A model generated the notes under the pieces. That model did not search any database and had not been told where the DNA came from. It worked only from the letters and a program-made list of their open reading frames with translations. The position numbers were made by a program, and so were the translations under genes. Positions 33,181-42,885 of a DNA stretch of 61,252 nucleotides are shown here, piece after piece. Positions within the stretch are counted from its first letter, which is position 1. Each line of letters opens with the position of its first letter. The stretch spans positions 1 to 61,252 of the forward strand of contig NZ_SCNV01000053.1 in assembly GCF_005503145.1 (NCBI RefSeq), given 5' to 3'. This DNA comes from Burkholderia sp. 4M9327F10. GTDB taxonomy: Bacteria; Pseudomonadota; Gammaproteobacteria; Burkholderiales; Burkholderiaceae.

Positions 33181-33648
33181 TTACTGGCCATCCGTGTCCG
33201 TGTGGCGGACTGCGCACATCAGGTCGGCTTCCGCCGCAACCGCACCATCCACCTCAGCGCGCGCCTTGAACTTCCAGATACCGCGCATGTGCCGTTCGAA
33301 CGTTGCGTTCAGAATGAGCTGATCGCCCGGCTCCACCACGCGCTTGAAGCGCGCGTTGTCGATGCCGACGAACAGGTACAGCGTGTTGGCCGGATCATGC
33401 GGCTCTTCCGAGAACGTCAGCAGCGCTGCGGTCTGCGCCAGCGCTTCGAGAATCAGCACACCCGGCATCACCGGACGGCTCGGGAAGTGCCCCATGAAAT
33501 ACGGCTCGTTGATCGACACGTTCTTCAGCGCTTTGATGCTCTTGTGCGGTTCGAGTTCGAGCACCCGATCGACCAGCAGGATCGGATAGCGATGCGGCAG
33601 CAGCGTGAGAATCTTATGTATGTCGAGATTGATTTTTTCGGTGCTCAT
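33181..33648 (-). CDS. fabZ: 3-hydroxyacyl-ACP dehydratase
   Basis: A 155-residue hot-dog-fold dehydratase of fatty acid elongation. The catalytic His is in FMGHFPSRPVMPGVL and the Glu in LILEALAQTAALL. The start MSTEKINLDIHKILTLLPHR at 33648 fits the family; the open frame upstream is noncoding. Sharing 3-hydroxyacyl-ACP substrates with lpxA and lpxD explains its place in the lipid A operon, where it balances fatty acids against lipopolysaccharide. Confidence 0.97.
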   Translation of the reverse strand: MSTEKINLDIHKILTLLPHRYPILLVDRVLELEPHKSIKALKNVSINEPYFMGHFPSRPVMPGVLILEALAQTAALLTFSEEPHDPANTLYLFVGIDNARFKRVVEPGDQLILNATFERHMRGIWKFKARAEVDGAVAAEADLMCAVRHTDTDGQ

Positions 33649-33808
33649 GGTGTTTCTACTCACGCATTGACTGCGCGATGATGACTGCGAATACGGTTCA
33701 GGTGGATTGGTAACGCTTGCTGCCGTCGCTTTCAGTGATGCGGCAGCCGATGCTGCCCCGCCACCCAAAGCGACGCTTCCTGCTTGAAATCTGGCCGTTG
33801 CCTGCCCG

Positions 33809-33841
33809 GCGCCCATCCAGCGCCCATCCAGCGCCTATCCA
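33809..33841. repeat. Three tandem copies of an 11-bp repeat over the lpxD stop
   Basis: GCGCCCATCCA, GCGCCCATCCA and GCGCCTATCCA are head to tail. The single C-to-T change in the third copy creates, on the minus strand, the TAG that ends lpxD. Confidence 0.85.
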
Positions 33842-34935
33842 GCCGCCTTGCCGCCCGGCGCAGCAGCGGCCGCAGCCGCTTCCAGCGCCTTGATACGGTC
33901 GCGCAGCCTGTCGAGGTTGCGCATCAGCGCCGCACTCTTGTTCCAGTCGCGATGCTCGACGGCCGGGAACGCACTCGTGTACATGCCGGGCTTCAGGAGC
34001 GACTTCGACACGCCCGACTGCGCCGTGACAATCACGTAATCAGCCAGTGTAACGTGTCCGGCAATGCCGACCGCGCCGCCGATCATGCAATGCCGGCCAA
34101 TATTGGTGCTGCCGGCGATGCCTGCGCAACCGGCGATCACCGTGTAGGCGCCGATCCGGCAGTTATGGCCGATCTGCACCAGATTGTCGATCTTCACGCA
34201 CTCTTCGATCACCGTATCGGCCATTGCGCCGCGGTCGATCGTCGTATTCGCGCCGATTTCGACATCCGCGCCGACCGACACGGCGCCGACCTGCGGAATC
34301 TTGACCCAACTGCCGGTGCGGGCCTCGCCTTCACCGACGAAATCAGGCGCAAACCCAAAGCCGTCGGAGCCGATCACAGCGCCGGCATGGATGATGGCGC
34401 GCTCGCCGATCTTGCAGCCGTAATACACGCAGACGTTCGGATACAGGTGCGAACCCGCGCCAATCCGGACACCGCGGCCAATCACCACATTCGCGTCCAG
34501 CCGCACATGCTCGCCGATCACCGCACCGGCTTCCACCGTGACGTGCGGCCCGATCACCGCGCTGGCCGCCACCTGGGCGGACGGATCGATAGTGGCGCTG
34601 GCGTGCACGCCCGGCACGGCCTTCGGCGCGGCCAGCTCGATAAACGTCTGCGCAACGCGCGCGAAGTAAGCGTAGGGGTTGGGCGTGACGATGAAGTTAC
34701 GGCCTGCGGGAGCTTGCCCTTGTGGCGCCCCCAGCCTGGCGAGGTCGCCGGCGTTGATCAGCACCGCGCCTGCGCGTGTGGTTTCGACCTGCGACAGGTA
34801 CTTCGGATTGGCGAGGAATGCCAGCTGTTCCGGGCCTGCCTGGTCGAGCGGAGCCAGGCTGCTGACCCGGTGCGAGCGGTCTCCAACTACTTCACCGCCG
34901 AACCGCTGGACGATGTCCTCGAGTGTAAATGCCAT
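33835..34935 (-). CDS. lpxD: UDP-3-O-(3-hydroxyacyl)glucosamine N-acyltransferase
   Basis: A 366-residue acyltransferase of lipid A synthesis. The N-terminal uridine-binding domain (MAFTLEDIVQRFGGEVVGDR, 1-100) precedes hexapeptide repeats and the catalytic His in QIGHNCRIGAYTVIAG. The C-terminal helix ends in an Ala/Gly-rich stretch after LRDRIKALEAAAAAAAP. It lies 20 bases after skp and is followed by fabZ and lpxA. Confidence 0.97.
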   Translation of the reverse strand: MAFTLEDIVQRFGGEVVGDRSHRVSSLAPLDQAGPEQLAFLANPKYLSQVETTRAGAVLINAGDLARLGAPQGQAPAGRNFIVTPNPYAYFARVAQTFIELAAPKAVPGVHASATIDPSAQVAASAVIGPHVTVEAGAVIGEHVRLDANVVIGRGVRIGAGSHLYPNVCVYYGCKIGERAIIHAGAVIGSDGFGFAPDFVGEGEARTGSWVKIPQVGAVSVGADVEIGANTTIDRGAMADTVIEECVKIDNLVQIGHNCRIGAYTVIAGCAGIAGSTNIGRHCMIGGAVGIAGHVTLADYVIVTAQSGVSKSLLKPGMYTSAFPAVEHRDWNKSAALMRNLDRLRDRIKALEAAAAAAAPGGKAAG

Positions 34936-34955
34936 GCGTGTACTGCTCCTGCGGT

Positions 34956-35528
34956 TCAGTTGCTGCTACTGGTGGACGACGCGCCATTGCTGGGCGCCGC
35001 CGCAAGCGCCTTGAGCACCTGGTCGGTAATGTCGATGCGCGGGCTCACATACACCGCTTCCTGAACGATCAGGTCATAGTGCTGCTGCTCGGCGATCTGC
35101 TTGATCACCTTGTTGGCGCGATCGAGCACCGCTGCCAGCTCCTCGTTGCGGCGCTGGTTCAGGTCTTCGCGGAACTCACGCTGCTTGCGCTGAAAGTCGC
35201 TGTCCAGTTGCGACAGGTCGCGCTGCTTCTCGGCGCGATCGGCCGGCGCCATCGACGCGCCGTTCTTGTCCAGCGCGTCGGACATCGACTTCAGCTTCTG
35301 CGCCATATCCTGCAGATCCTTGTCGCGCTTCGCGAACTCGGCTTCGAGCTTGGTCTGCGCCGCCTTCGCGGCAGCCGACTCGCGCAGGATACGATCCGAG
35401 TTGACGGCCGCAATCCTGGCTTCCTGCGCGTGCGCCGCGCCCATGCCCAAGGTCATTGCCAGCGCAAGCGCGCACGTCGCATAGGCGCATCTCACACATT
35501 TCGAAAACATACCGGTTCGCAAAGTCAT
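34956..35528 (-). CDS. skp: Periplasmic OmpH/Skp chaperone
   Basis: A 190-residue periplasmic holdase that carries unfolded outer-membrane proteins to the BAM complex. The signal peptide (CALALAMTLGMGAAHA) is cut before QEARIAAVNSDRILRESAAA, then a long coiled tentacle (about 60-140, rich in Lys, Asp and Arg) and YDLIVQEAVYVSPRIDITDQ, the family's C-terminal block. The Ser/Asn tail is low complexity. ATG at 35528 or 35510 are both possible and neither has a good ribosome site. It lies between bamA and lpxD, as in other proteobacteria. Confidence 0.93.
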   Translation of the reverse strand: MTLRTGMFSKCVRCAYATCALALAMTLGMGAAHAQEARIAAVNSDRILRESAAAKAAQTKLEAEFAKRDKDLQDMAQKLKSMSDALDKNGASMAPADRAEKQRDLSQLDSDFQRKQREFREDLNQRRNEELAAVLDRANKVIKQIAEQQHYDLIVQEAVYVSPRIDITDQVLKALAAAPSNGASSTSSSN

Positions 35529-35574
35529 CCTCTCGATACTGTAAAGAGGTCCGGGACTGACCCGGACCGTCCAA

Positions 35575-37878
35575 TCAGAATGCCGTTCCAATCTGGAACT
35601 GGAATTTCTGGTACTGGTCGCCACTGTGCCTCGTGAGCGGGAAACCCAGGCTCAGCTTGAGCGGACCGATCGGCGAGATCCACGCCAGGCCCACCCCATA
35701 GCCATAGCGCAAGCCGTTCGCGCCCACGCTTTCGCCTGCATCGCCCCAGACGTTACCCGCGTCAAGGAACGTAAACACCCGCAGGGTGCGATCATAGCCT
35801 GTGCCCGGCAATGGGAACGTTAATTCGAGGTTCGCCACCAGCAGCCTCGAGCCGCCGATCGGGTCGCCGGTCGAAGCGTCGCGCGGCCCGAGCGAGCTCG
35901 GCTCATAGCCGCGCACCGTGCCGATACCGCCCGCGTAGTAATTCTTGAAGATCGGGTAAGGCTTGCCGCCCAGGCCATTGCCGTAGCCGCCCTGGAGATT
36001 GACACCCACCACGAAACCGCGCGCAAACGAATAATAGTACTGCGCGTTGATATCAGCCTTGTAATACTGCGTGCCACCCACCGGCGTGCCATATTCGGCG
36101 CTCGCCTGGGTGAAGTAGCCGCGGCTCGGCACCAGCGCGCTGTCACGCGCGTCGCGTGCCCAGGCCGCCGTGACCGGCACGCTGTTCGACACGCGGCCTT
36201 GCTGGTTCACATAGTCGACATAGCTTTGCGGCGTGGCACCATCCACGTCGAGCGCGTTCTGCTCGATACCGGCGCCAAAATAGACCGTATCGACTTCCGA
36301 GAACGGAATGCCGAACTTGAGGTCGCCGCCTACCGTCACGATCTTGAAGCTCGAATCCGACGAGTAGTACAGCGGCTGCTGGGTGCGGTAGTAGACGTCG
36401 GTAACGCGCTTGATGCCGTCCACCGTGAAGTACGGGTCGATCTGCGTGACGGTGAGCGTGCGGTACGTCTTCGCGGTGTTGAGATTCACCGCGAGGCTTG
36501 TGCCGGAGCCGAACAGGTTGTCCTGCGACACGCCCGCCGAGAGGATCGGCCCCTGGCCCGAGCCGTAACCGACGCCCAGCGTGATCGCACCGGTCGGCTT
36601 TTCCTTGACCGTGACGTTCACGTCCACCTGATCCGCCGTGCCTTCGACCGGCACCGTCGTGACGTCCACGTCGGAGAAGTAGCCGAGGCGGTTCAGGCGG
36701 TCCTTCGAAAGCGCGAGACGATTCGAGTCGAACCACGAGTTTTCGAGCTGGCGCATTTCGCGGCGCACCACTTCGTCACGCGTGCGGGTATTGCCGGTAA
36801 TGTTGATGCGGCGCACATAGACCCGGCGGCTCGGGTCCACCTGTAGCGTCAGGTCGACCGTATGGCGCTGCTGGTCGATCAGCGGCTGCGCGTTCACCGT
36901 GGCGAAGGCATAGCCGTATTCACCGAACCTGTCGACCAGCGCCTTGGTAGCGGCCTGCAGCTTGTCAGCCGAGAACACCTCGCCGGCCTTGATCTTCACC
37001 AGCTTGTCGAGTTCGTCTTCCCGGTCGAGCAGGTCGCCCGCCAGATGAATTCCTGAAATCATGTACGGCTCGCCCTCATGCACCGAGAGCGTCACGTACA
37101 TGTCTTTCTTGTCCGGCGAGATCGACACCTGGGTCGATTCAAACGAGAACTCGAGGTAGCCGTGATTCAGGTAATACGAGCGAATCTTCTCGAGATCGCC
37201 GTTCAGCGTGTCTTTCGAGTAGAGGTCGTTCTTCGTGTACCAGGAAAACCAGTTCGGCGTGGACTGCTGCATTTCGTCACGCAGCGTGCTGTCGCTAAAC
37301 GCCCGGTTGCCGATGAAGTTGATCTGGCGGATTTTCGCGTTCGGGCCTTCGCCCACCGAGAACAGCAACGCCACACGGTCGCGGTCGATCGGCGTGATGG
37401 TGGTTGTGACCTCGGCGGCATAGTAGCCGCGCATCAGATACTGGCGCTTGAGCTCCTGCTCGGCCTTCTGGACGAGCGCCGTGTCGTAGAAGCGGCCTTG
37501 CGACAGCCCCACGAGGCGCAGCGCCTTGGTCAGATTGTCCTTGTCGAATTCATGCAGGCCCGAGAAATCGACCGTGCCGATAGCCGGGCGCTCGGTCACC
37601 TGCACGACCACGGTCGCGCCTTCGGTGAGGATCTTCACGTCGCTGAAGAAACCGGTGGCGTACAACGCGCGGATCGCTTCGGATGCCTTGTCGTCGGAGA
37701 AGATATCGCCTTGCTGGATGGGCAGATAGGCCAGCACGGTGCCCGCCTCGATTCGCTCCAGCCCTTCGAGCCGGATGTCCTGCACCACGAACGCCGATGT
37801 CGCATGGGCCGCGAGGCCATGCGCAGCTAACGCTGTAGCGGCGAACGATTTAGGTACAAGGCGATGAGGTTTCAACAA
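35575..37878 (-). CDS. bamA: Outer-membrane protein assembly factor BamA
   Basis: A 767-residue Omp85 protein, the core of the BAM complex inserting beta-barrels in the outer membrane. After a signal peptide, FVVQDIRLEGLERIEAGTVL starts POTRA 1; five POTRA repeats run to about residue 420, with RVYVRRINITGNTRTRDEVV at the start of POTRA 5. The 16-strand barrel follows, including the VRGYEPSSLGPRD (VRGF-type) loop motif, and ends in QFQIGTAF with terminal Phe. It follows rseP and precedes skp, its chaperone partner. Confidence 0.97.
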   Translation of the reverse strand: MLKPHRLVPKSFAATALAAHGLAAHATSAFVVQDIRLEGLERIEAGTVLAYLPIQQGDIFSDDKASEAIRALYATGFFSDVKILTEGATVVVQVTERPAIGTVDFSGLHEFDKDNLTKALRLVGLSQGRFYDTALVQKAEQELKRQYLMRGYYAAEVTTTITPIDRDRVALLFSVGEGPNAKIRQINFIGNRAFSDSTLRDEMQQSTPNWFSWYTKNDLYSKDTLNGDLEKIRSYYLNHGYLEFSFESTQVSISPDKKDMYVTLSVHEGEPYMISGIHLAGDLLDREDELDKLVKIKAGEVFSADKLQAATKALVDRFGEYGYAFATVNAQPLIDQQRHTVDLTLQVDPSRRVYVRRINITGNTRTRDEVVRREMRQLENSWFDSNRLALSKDRLNRLGYFSDVDVTTVPVEGTADQVDVNVTVKEKPTGAITLGVGYGSGQGPILSAGVSQDNLFGSGTSLAVNLNTAKTYRTLTVTQIDPYFTVDGIKRVTDVYYRTQQPLYYSSDSSFKIVTVGGDLKFGIPFSEVDTVYFGAGIEQNALDVDGATPQSYVDYVNQQGRVSNSVPVTAAWARDARDSALVPSRGYFTQASAEYGTPVGGTQYYKADINAQYYYSFARGFVVGVNLQGGYGNGLGGKPYPIFKNYYAGGIGTVRGYEPSSLGPRDASTGDPIGGSRLLVANLELTFPLPGTGYDRTLRVFTFLDAGNVWGDAGESVGANGLRYGYGVGLAWISPIGPLKLSLGFPLTRHSGDQYQKFQFQIGTAF

Positions 37879-37944
37879 CGGACTTCCCCAATGTAAAGCT
37901 CAATCATGCCGGGCGGCCACTCCTCGCGAGCGCCGCCGGACATT

Positions 37945-39342
37945 TCAGAAATGGATCAGGCGAGCCAGATCGTTGAAAAGCGCAATCGCCGAGAGGGCGA
38001 CAATACAGGCCAGTCCAGCTCTCTGCAGAACGAGCTGCCAGCGGTCGGAAACCGCCTTACCGGTTGCAGCTTCAACCAAATAATATAACAGATGCCCCCC
38101 GTCCAATACCGGAATCGGGAGCAGGTTAAGTACGCCAAGGCTAATGCTGACCAGTGCCAGGAATGACAGGAATGCTGAGGGACCCAACCTCGCACTCTTA
38201 CCCGCGTAGTCGGCAATCGTGACCGGCCCCGACAGATTTTTCAGCGACGCCTCGCCCGTAATCATCCGGCCAAACATCCGCACCGAGTAAGCCGCGAGAT
38301 CCCACGTCCTGCGCGCACCCAGTTGCAGGCTTTCGAGCGGGCCGTAACGCACCGTGACGGACGGCACCTGGGTCGCCAGTTCCGCGCCGATGCGGCCGAT
38401 ATCCTGACCGCTGGCGTCGTCATGCTGCATCTGCGGCACGACGTGAATGTCCTCGATCTTGCCCGTCTGCTGCCCTTCGTCGGCCTGGTCGCCACGCTCG
38501 ACCTTCAGCGTGATGCTCTTGCCCGCATGCGTCTTCACATAGGCGATGAAGGCCGTCGCGTTATCGGTGGGCGCGCCGTCGATCGAGATGAGGCGGTCGC
38601 CCGCGACGAGGCCGGCGCGTTGCGCGGCGCTGCCCGGCTGAACGCCTGCCACAATCAGTTTGCCGCCGCCCGGCTCGAAGCCCAGACGCGACATGAAGTC
38701 GTCGTCGACGTCCTTCTCGGACACGTCGCGCAGATCGAGCTGGAAATCCGAAACCCCGTGGCTGTCTTTCGCACTCAGGACGATGCGGCTGTGATCGAAC
38801 GCGGCGCCGAGCAACTTCCAGCGCAGGTCGGACCACGAACGCACCGGCTCGCTCTCGGCCGCGTCCGCATTGCGCACGGCGACGACCGTCTCGCCGCCGT
38901 CGAAGCCCGCGAGCGCTGCCGGCGTATTCGGCGCCGGCGTGGCCACGATGGCCGACGGCTCGCTCACACCGGTGGCGAACACGGCGGCGAACAGCACGAT
39001 GGCAAGGATGAAGTTGGCGAGCGGGCCGGCCGCGACAATCGCAAAACGCTTCGCGACATGCTGACGGTTGAACGCGTAAGGCAGCGCCTCAGCGGGAATC
39101 GGCGCACCCGCTTCGCGCTCGTCGAGCATCTTCACGTAGCCGCCCAGCGGCAACGCGGCAATCGTCCATTCAGTGCCCGTCTTGGGGCTGACCCACTGAA
39201 CCAGTGGCTTGCCGAAACCGATCGAAAAGCGCAGCACCTTGACACCGCACCAGCGCGCGACGCTGTAGTGGCCATACTCGTGGACCACCACGAGCACGCC
39301 TATCGCGACGACGAAGGCGAGCACTTCGATCAGCAGGTTCAT
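37945..39342 (-). CDS. rseP: Site-2 intramembrane metalloprotease RseP
   Basis: A 465-residue zinc protease of the envelope stress pathway that cuts anti-sigma factors within the membrane. HEYGH at residues 21-25 carries the zinc ligands and catalytic Glu; the third ligand is in LLPIPVLDGGHLLYYL near the C-terminus. A PDZ segment with ERGDQADEGQ and GVQPGSAAQRAGLVAGDRLI lies in the periplasmic region. The start MNLLIEVLAFVVAIG at 39342 leaves seven bases after dxr and fits the first membrane helix. Confidence 0.96.
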   Translation of the reverse strand: MNLLIEVLAFVVAIGVLVVVHEYGHYSVARWCGVKVLRFSIGFGKPLVQWVSPKTGTEWTIAALPLGGYVKMLDEREAGAPIPAEALPYAFNRQHVAKRFAIVAAGPLANFILAIVLFAAVFATGVSEPSAIVATPAPNTPAALAGFDGGETVVAVRNADAAESEPVRSWSDLRWKLLGAAFDHSRIVLSAKDSHGVSDFQLDLRDVSEKDVDDDFMSRLGFEPGGGKLIVAGVQPGSAAQRAGLVAGDRLISIDGAPTDNATAFIAYVKTHAGKSITLKVERGDQADEGQQTGKIEDIHVVPQMQHDDASGQDIGRIGAELATQVPSVTVRYGPLESLQLGARRTWDLAAYSVRMFGRMITGEASLKNLSGPVTIADYAGKSARLGPSAFLSFLALVSISLGVLNLLPIPVLDGGHLLYYLVEAATGKAVSDRWQLVLQRAGLACIVALSAIALFNDLARLIHF

Positions 39343-39349
39343 ATTCGCC

Positions 39350-40555
39350 TCACTGGACGGCACGTTCCGCGCGAAGGGCGTCGTGCGGCAGACGCTGGAT
39401 GAAATCGGCAGCCGCACGGCGCGCGGCCGCGTCTGCTTCGATCACATCGTCGAGCGCGTGGGCGCTGCGGTTGGGCAGCGCGTTCAGCACCGCGTCGACG
39501 ACCTGCGCGATGGCCATAAAGCCGATCTTGCGCGACAGAAATGCTTCGACTGCAATCTCGTTGGCCGCGTTCAACGCGGCGCTGGCGATGCCGCCTTCCG
39601 CGAGGGCCTTCATGGCCAGCGCGAGACACGGGAAGCGCGCGTAGTCCGGCCGCTCGAACGACAGCGACGCGACCTGCACCAGATCGAGCTGGGCCACGCC
39701 GGAATCGACCCGGTCGGGGAACGCCAGCGCGTGCGCGATCGGCGTGCGCATGTCGGGATTGCCGAGCTGTGCAAGCACCGAGCCGTCGGCGTACGAGACC
39801 ATCGAGTGAATCACGCTCTGCGGATGAATCAGCACTTCGATGCGCTCGCCCGGCAGCGCGAACAGCCAGTGCGCCTCGATGACTTCGAGGCCCTTGTTCA
39901 TCATGGTCGCCGAGTCGACCGAAATCTTGCGGCCCATCACCCAGTTCGGGTGCTTGCAGGCTTCGTCCGGCGTCACATTGACGAGGCTCGCGGGCTCGCG
40001 GGTGCGGAACGGTCCGCCCGAGGCCGTGAGAATGATCTTCGAGACGCCGCCGTGCTGCGCGGCTTCACGCGGCAGGCACTGGAAAATCGCGTTGTGTTCG
40101 CTGTCGACGGGCAACAGCACCGCGCCGTGATCGCGCACCGCGTCCATGAAGATCGCGCCGGACATCACCAGCGCTTCCTTGTTGGCAAGCAGGATGCGCT
40201 TGCCGGCGCGGGCGGCGGCGAGACTCGGCGCGAGACCCGCGGCGCCGACAATGGCGGCCACCACCGTATCGCAAGCGTCGCTCTTCGAGACCTCGACGAG
40301 CGCTTGCGGGCCATACGTCACCTCGGTCTTGCAGCCGGCCGCACGCAGCCTCGCGGCGACTTGCGCCGCGGTGTCGGCGTCGCCGACCACGGCCACTTCG
40401 GGCGTAAAGCGCAGGCATTGTTCGACGAGCTTGTCGCCGTTACGGTGCGCGGTCAGCGCGTAGACCGAAAAGCGCTCGGGATGACGCGCGACGACGTCGA
40501 GCGTGCTGTCTCCAATCGAGCCCGTTGAACCGAGCAGTGTCAGACGTTTTTGCAT
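39350..40555 (-). CDS. dxr: 1-deoxy-D-xylulose 5-phosphate reductoisomerase
   Basis: A 401-residue NADPH enzyme making MEP, the committed step of the non-mevalonate isoprenoid pathway. The start MQKRLTLLGSTGSIGDSTLD gives the NADPH motif at once; NKEALVMSGAIFMDA, TASGGPFRTREP and the HPNWVMGRKISVDSATMMNK active-site block follow. Product feeds undecaprenyl diphosphate synthesis by uppS two genes upstream. It lies 10 bases from cdsA and seven from rseP. Confidence 0.97.
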   Translation of the reverse strand: MQKRLTLLGSTGSIGDSTLDVVARHPERFSVYALTAHRNGDKLVEQCLRFTPEVAVVGDADTAAQVAARLRAAGCKTEVTYGPQALVEVSKSDACDTVVAAIVGAAGLAPSLAAARAGKRILLANKEALVMSGAIFMDAVRDHGAVLLPVDSEHNAIFQCLPREAAQHGGVSKIILTASGGPFRTREPASLVNVTPDEACKHPNWVMGRKISVDSATMMNKGLEVIEAHWLFALPGERIEVLIHPQSVIHSMVSYADGSVLAQLGNPDMRTPIAHALAFPDRVDSGVAQLDLVQVASLSFERPDYARFPCLALAMKALAEGGIASAALNAANEIAVEAFLSRKIGFMAIAQVVDAVLNALPNRSAHALDDVIEADAAARRAAADFIQRLPHDALRAERAVQ

Positions 40556-40565
40556 ATCTCTTTCT

Positions 40566-41387
40566 CTAGCCGAGCAACAGCATTGCGAGCGGCAGCACCG
40601 GCAATAATGCGTCGATGCGGTCAAGGACGCCACCGTGTCCCGGTAGCAGGCCGCTTGAATCCTTCACGCCGGCCTGGCGTTTTAACATCGACTCGAACAG
40701 GTCGCCGACCACGCTGAAGGCCACCAGGACGGTCAGCGCAGCCAGCGTCCGGACGGCGCCCAGGCGCTCCAGCAGCGCAGAATACAGGGTCGGTTCAAAG
40801 GCGTGAAGCCCGATCGCCGCGCCGGCGACCACCACCACCGCCAGCCAGCCGCCGATCGCCCCTTCCCATGTCTTACCGGGACTGATGGCGGGCGCCAGCT
40901 TGTGCCGCCCGAACGCCTTACCCGCAAAGTATGCGCCGATATCGGCGAGCCAGACCACTAGCAACAGGGACAGAACAAACGGCACGCCAGCCATGCGGGC
41001 AGCAACCAGCGCGTGCCAGCAGGCGACGAACGCGACAATGCCGGCCAGAAACAGGAACAGGCGCCAGGCGCCCTGCGCCAGTGCCGGCTTGCGCACCAGC
41101 ACGTATGGGCCGGCCAGCACCCAGAACACGGCGGCAGCCTGGAACAGCGGGCGCGGCAGTCGCGTGCCGGTGCCGAGCTTGGTGCTCGCCACCAGCGCGA
41201 GCGCCGCCACCAGCGCGTAGATAATGGGACCGACGCCCTCGACTTTCAGCAGACGCGCCCATTCCCAGGCGGCAAAGACGACCACGAACGCGATCAGCGC
41301 GCCGAATGCGCCCACCGGCGCAAACAGCGTGACCGGCAAGAACACCGCCAGCAGGACGATCGCCGTGATAACACGGGTTTTTAGCAT
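40566..41387 (-). CDS. cdsA: Phosphatidate cytidylyltransferase
   Basis: A 273-residue inner-membrane enzyme producing CDP-diacylglycerol for phospholipids. About eight membrane helices are followed by the family signature SMLKRQAGVKDSSGLLPGHG ending in GVLDRID. The start MLKTRVITAIVLLAVFL at 41387 overlaps uppS by seven bases; the frame remains open upstream but that part is antisense to uppS coding and has no family match. Confidence 0.96.
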   Translation of the reverse strand: MLKTRVITAIVLLAVFLPVTLFAPVGAFGALIAFVVVFAAWEWARLLKVEGVGPIIYALVAALALVASTKLGTGTRLPRPLFQAAAVFWVLAGPYVLVRKPALAQGAWRLFLFLAGIVAFVACWHALVAARMAGVPFVLSLLLVVWLADIGAYFAGKAFGRHKLAPAISPGKTWEGAIGGWLAVVVVAGAAIGLHAFEPTLYSALLERLGAVRTLAALTVLVAFSVVGDLFESMLKRQAGVKDSSGLLPGHGGVLDRIDALLPVLPLAMLLLG

Positions 41388-42163
41388 GGAAGCGAATCGA
41401 CGTTTTGCGATTGCGGCTCGAGCTGAGCGCTGGTGCGGCCGAAGCGGCGCTCGCGCTCCGCATAGGAATCGATGGCGTGGCGCAGCGCGTCCGCGTCGAA
41501 GTCCGGCCAGAAAGTGTCGGTGAAGTAGAACTCGGTGTACGCGAGCTGCCACAGCAGGAAGTTGCTGATGCGCTGCTCGCCGCCGGTGCGGATAAAGAGG
41601 TCCGGCTCCGGTGCGTAGGCCATGGCCAGGTGCTCGGCAAACGATTCCTCGTTGACCTCGACGGCCTCGCCCGCCCGCGCCGATTGCTCGGCCAGCTTGC
41701 GGGTAGCCTGCATGATGTCCCAGCGCCCGCCGTAGTTGGCGGCGATGGTCAGGGTGAGACGGGTATTGCGGGCGGTTTTGGTTTCGGCGCGGCGGATCAG
41801 GTCCTGGATGCGCTTGTCGAACATCGTCAGGTCGCCGACCACGCGCAGGCGGATGCCGTTGGCGTGCAGCTTGCCGATTTCGCGCTCGAGCGCGGTCACG
41901 AACAGGCGCATCAGGAACGACACTTCGTCGCTCGGACGGCGCCAGTTTTCGGAGCTGAAGGCAAACAGCGTCAGGTATTCGACGCCGGAACGCGCGCACG
42001 CTTCGACGGCGGCACGCACCGCGTCGACGCCGCGCGTATGGCCTGCCACGCGCGGCAGGCGGCGCTGCGTTGCCCAACGGCCGTTGCCGTCCATGATGAT
42101 CGCGATATGTCGCGGCACCGCCGCGACATCAGGCACGCGAACGGTTGAGCTGGTATAGGTCAT
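41381..42163 (-). CDS. uppS: Undecaprenyl diphosphate synthase
   Basis: A 260-residue cis-prenyltransferase making the C55 carrier for peptidoglycan and O-antigen. The catalytic Asp and phosphate-binding residues are in IAIIMDGNGRWATQRRLPRV, AGHTRG follows, and RTGGEQRISNFLLWQLAYTE with FTDTFWPDF forms the C-terminal signature. It lies between frr and cdsA and is probably coupled to the latter by a seven-base overlap. Confidence 0.97.
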   Translation of the reverse strand: MTYTSSTVRVPDVAAVPRHIAIIMDGNGRWATQRRLPRVAGHTRGVDAVRAAVEACARSGVEYLTLFAFSSENWRRPSDEVSFLMRLFVTALEREIGKLHANGIRLRVVGDLTMFDKRIQDLIRRAETKTARNTRLTLTIAANYGGRWDIMQATRKLAEQSARAGEAVEVNEESFAEHLAMAYAPEPDLFIRTGGEQRISNFLLWQLAYTEFYFTDTFWPDFDADALRHAIDSYAERERRFGRTSAQLEPQSQNVDSLPC

Positions 42164-42226
42164 GGCCGTCGGGACAATAACTGCAAAAAAGAAGTAGAAA
42201 CCTGAAGATGCTGAAGCCTAACGGCC

Positions 42227-42787
42227 TCAGACCGTCATGATCTCAGCTTCCTTGGTCGTCACGAGCTTGTCGATTTCGGCCACGAACTTGTCCGTCAGCT
42301 TCTGGACATCGTCACCGGCACGACGCTCGTCGTCTTCGGAGATTTCCTTATCCTTGACGAGCTTCTTCAGTTGCTCGTTGGCGTCACGGCGCAGGTTGCG
42401 CACCGCGATCTTGGCCGTTTCGGCTTCGCTGCGGGCAACCTTGGTCAGCTCGCGGCGGCGCTCTTCGGTCAGCGCGGGCATCGGCACGCGGATCACGTCG
42501 CCTTGGGTAGCCGGGTTCAGGCCCAGATCGGAGTCGCGAATCGCCTTTTCGACGACCGGCACCATCTTCTTTTCCCACGGCTGCACGCCAATCGTGCGCG
42601 CGTCGATCAGGGTCATGTTCGCGACCTGCGAGATCGGCACCGGCGAGCCGTAATAATCGACCTGGATGTGATCGAGCAGGCCCGTGTGCGCACGGCCCGT
42701 GCGGATCTTCGACAGATCGTTCTTGAACGCGTCGATCGAGCGCTGCATCTTCTGCTCGACGCCCTTCCTGATATCAGCCACAGACAT
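42227..42787 (-). CDS. frr: Ribosome recycling factor
   Basis: A 186-residue tRNA-mimicking factor that, with EF-G, splits post-termination ribosomes. Exactly family length, with KGVEQKMQRSIDAFKNDLSK, IRTGRAHTGLLDHIQVDYYG and VPMPALTEERRRELTKVARS. It stands in the conserved pyrH-frr-uppS order and has GGAGG ahead of its ATG (about 42796). Confidence 0.97.
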   Translation of the reverse strand: MSVADIRKGVEQKMQRSIDAFKNDLSKIRTGRAHTGLLDHIQVDYYGSPVPISQVANMTLIDARTIGVQPWEKKMVPVVEKAIRDSDLGLNPATQGDVIRVPMPALTEERRRELTKVARSEAETAKIAVRNLRRDANEQLKKLVKDKEISEDDERRAGDDVQKLTDKFVAEIDKLVTTKEAEIMTV

Positions 42788-42885
42788 TTTTAAACCTCCG
42801 AACCTTCAAAACGGTGCGAGCCGGCCAGCGCGCGAGTAGCAGCGGCCCGGGCCCGCGTTAAAGCCCACGTTATGTGAACGAGAGT

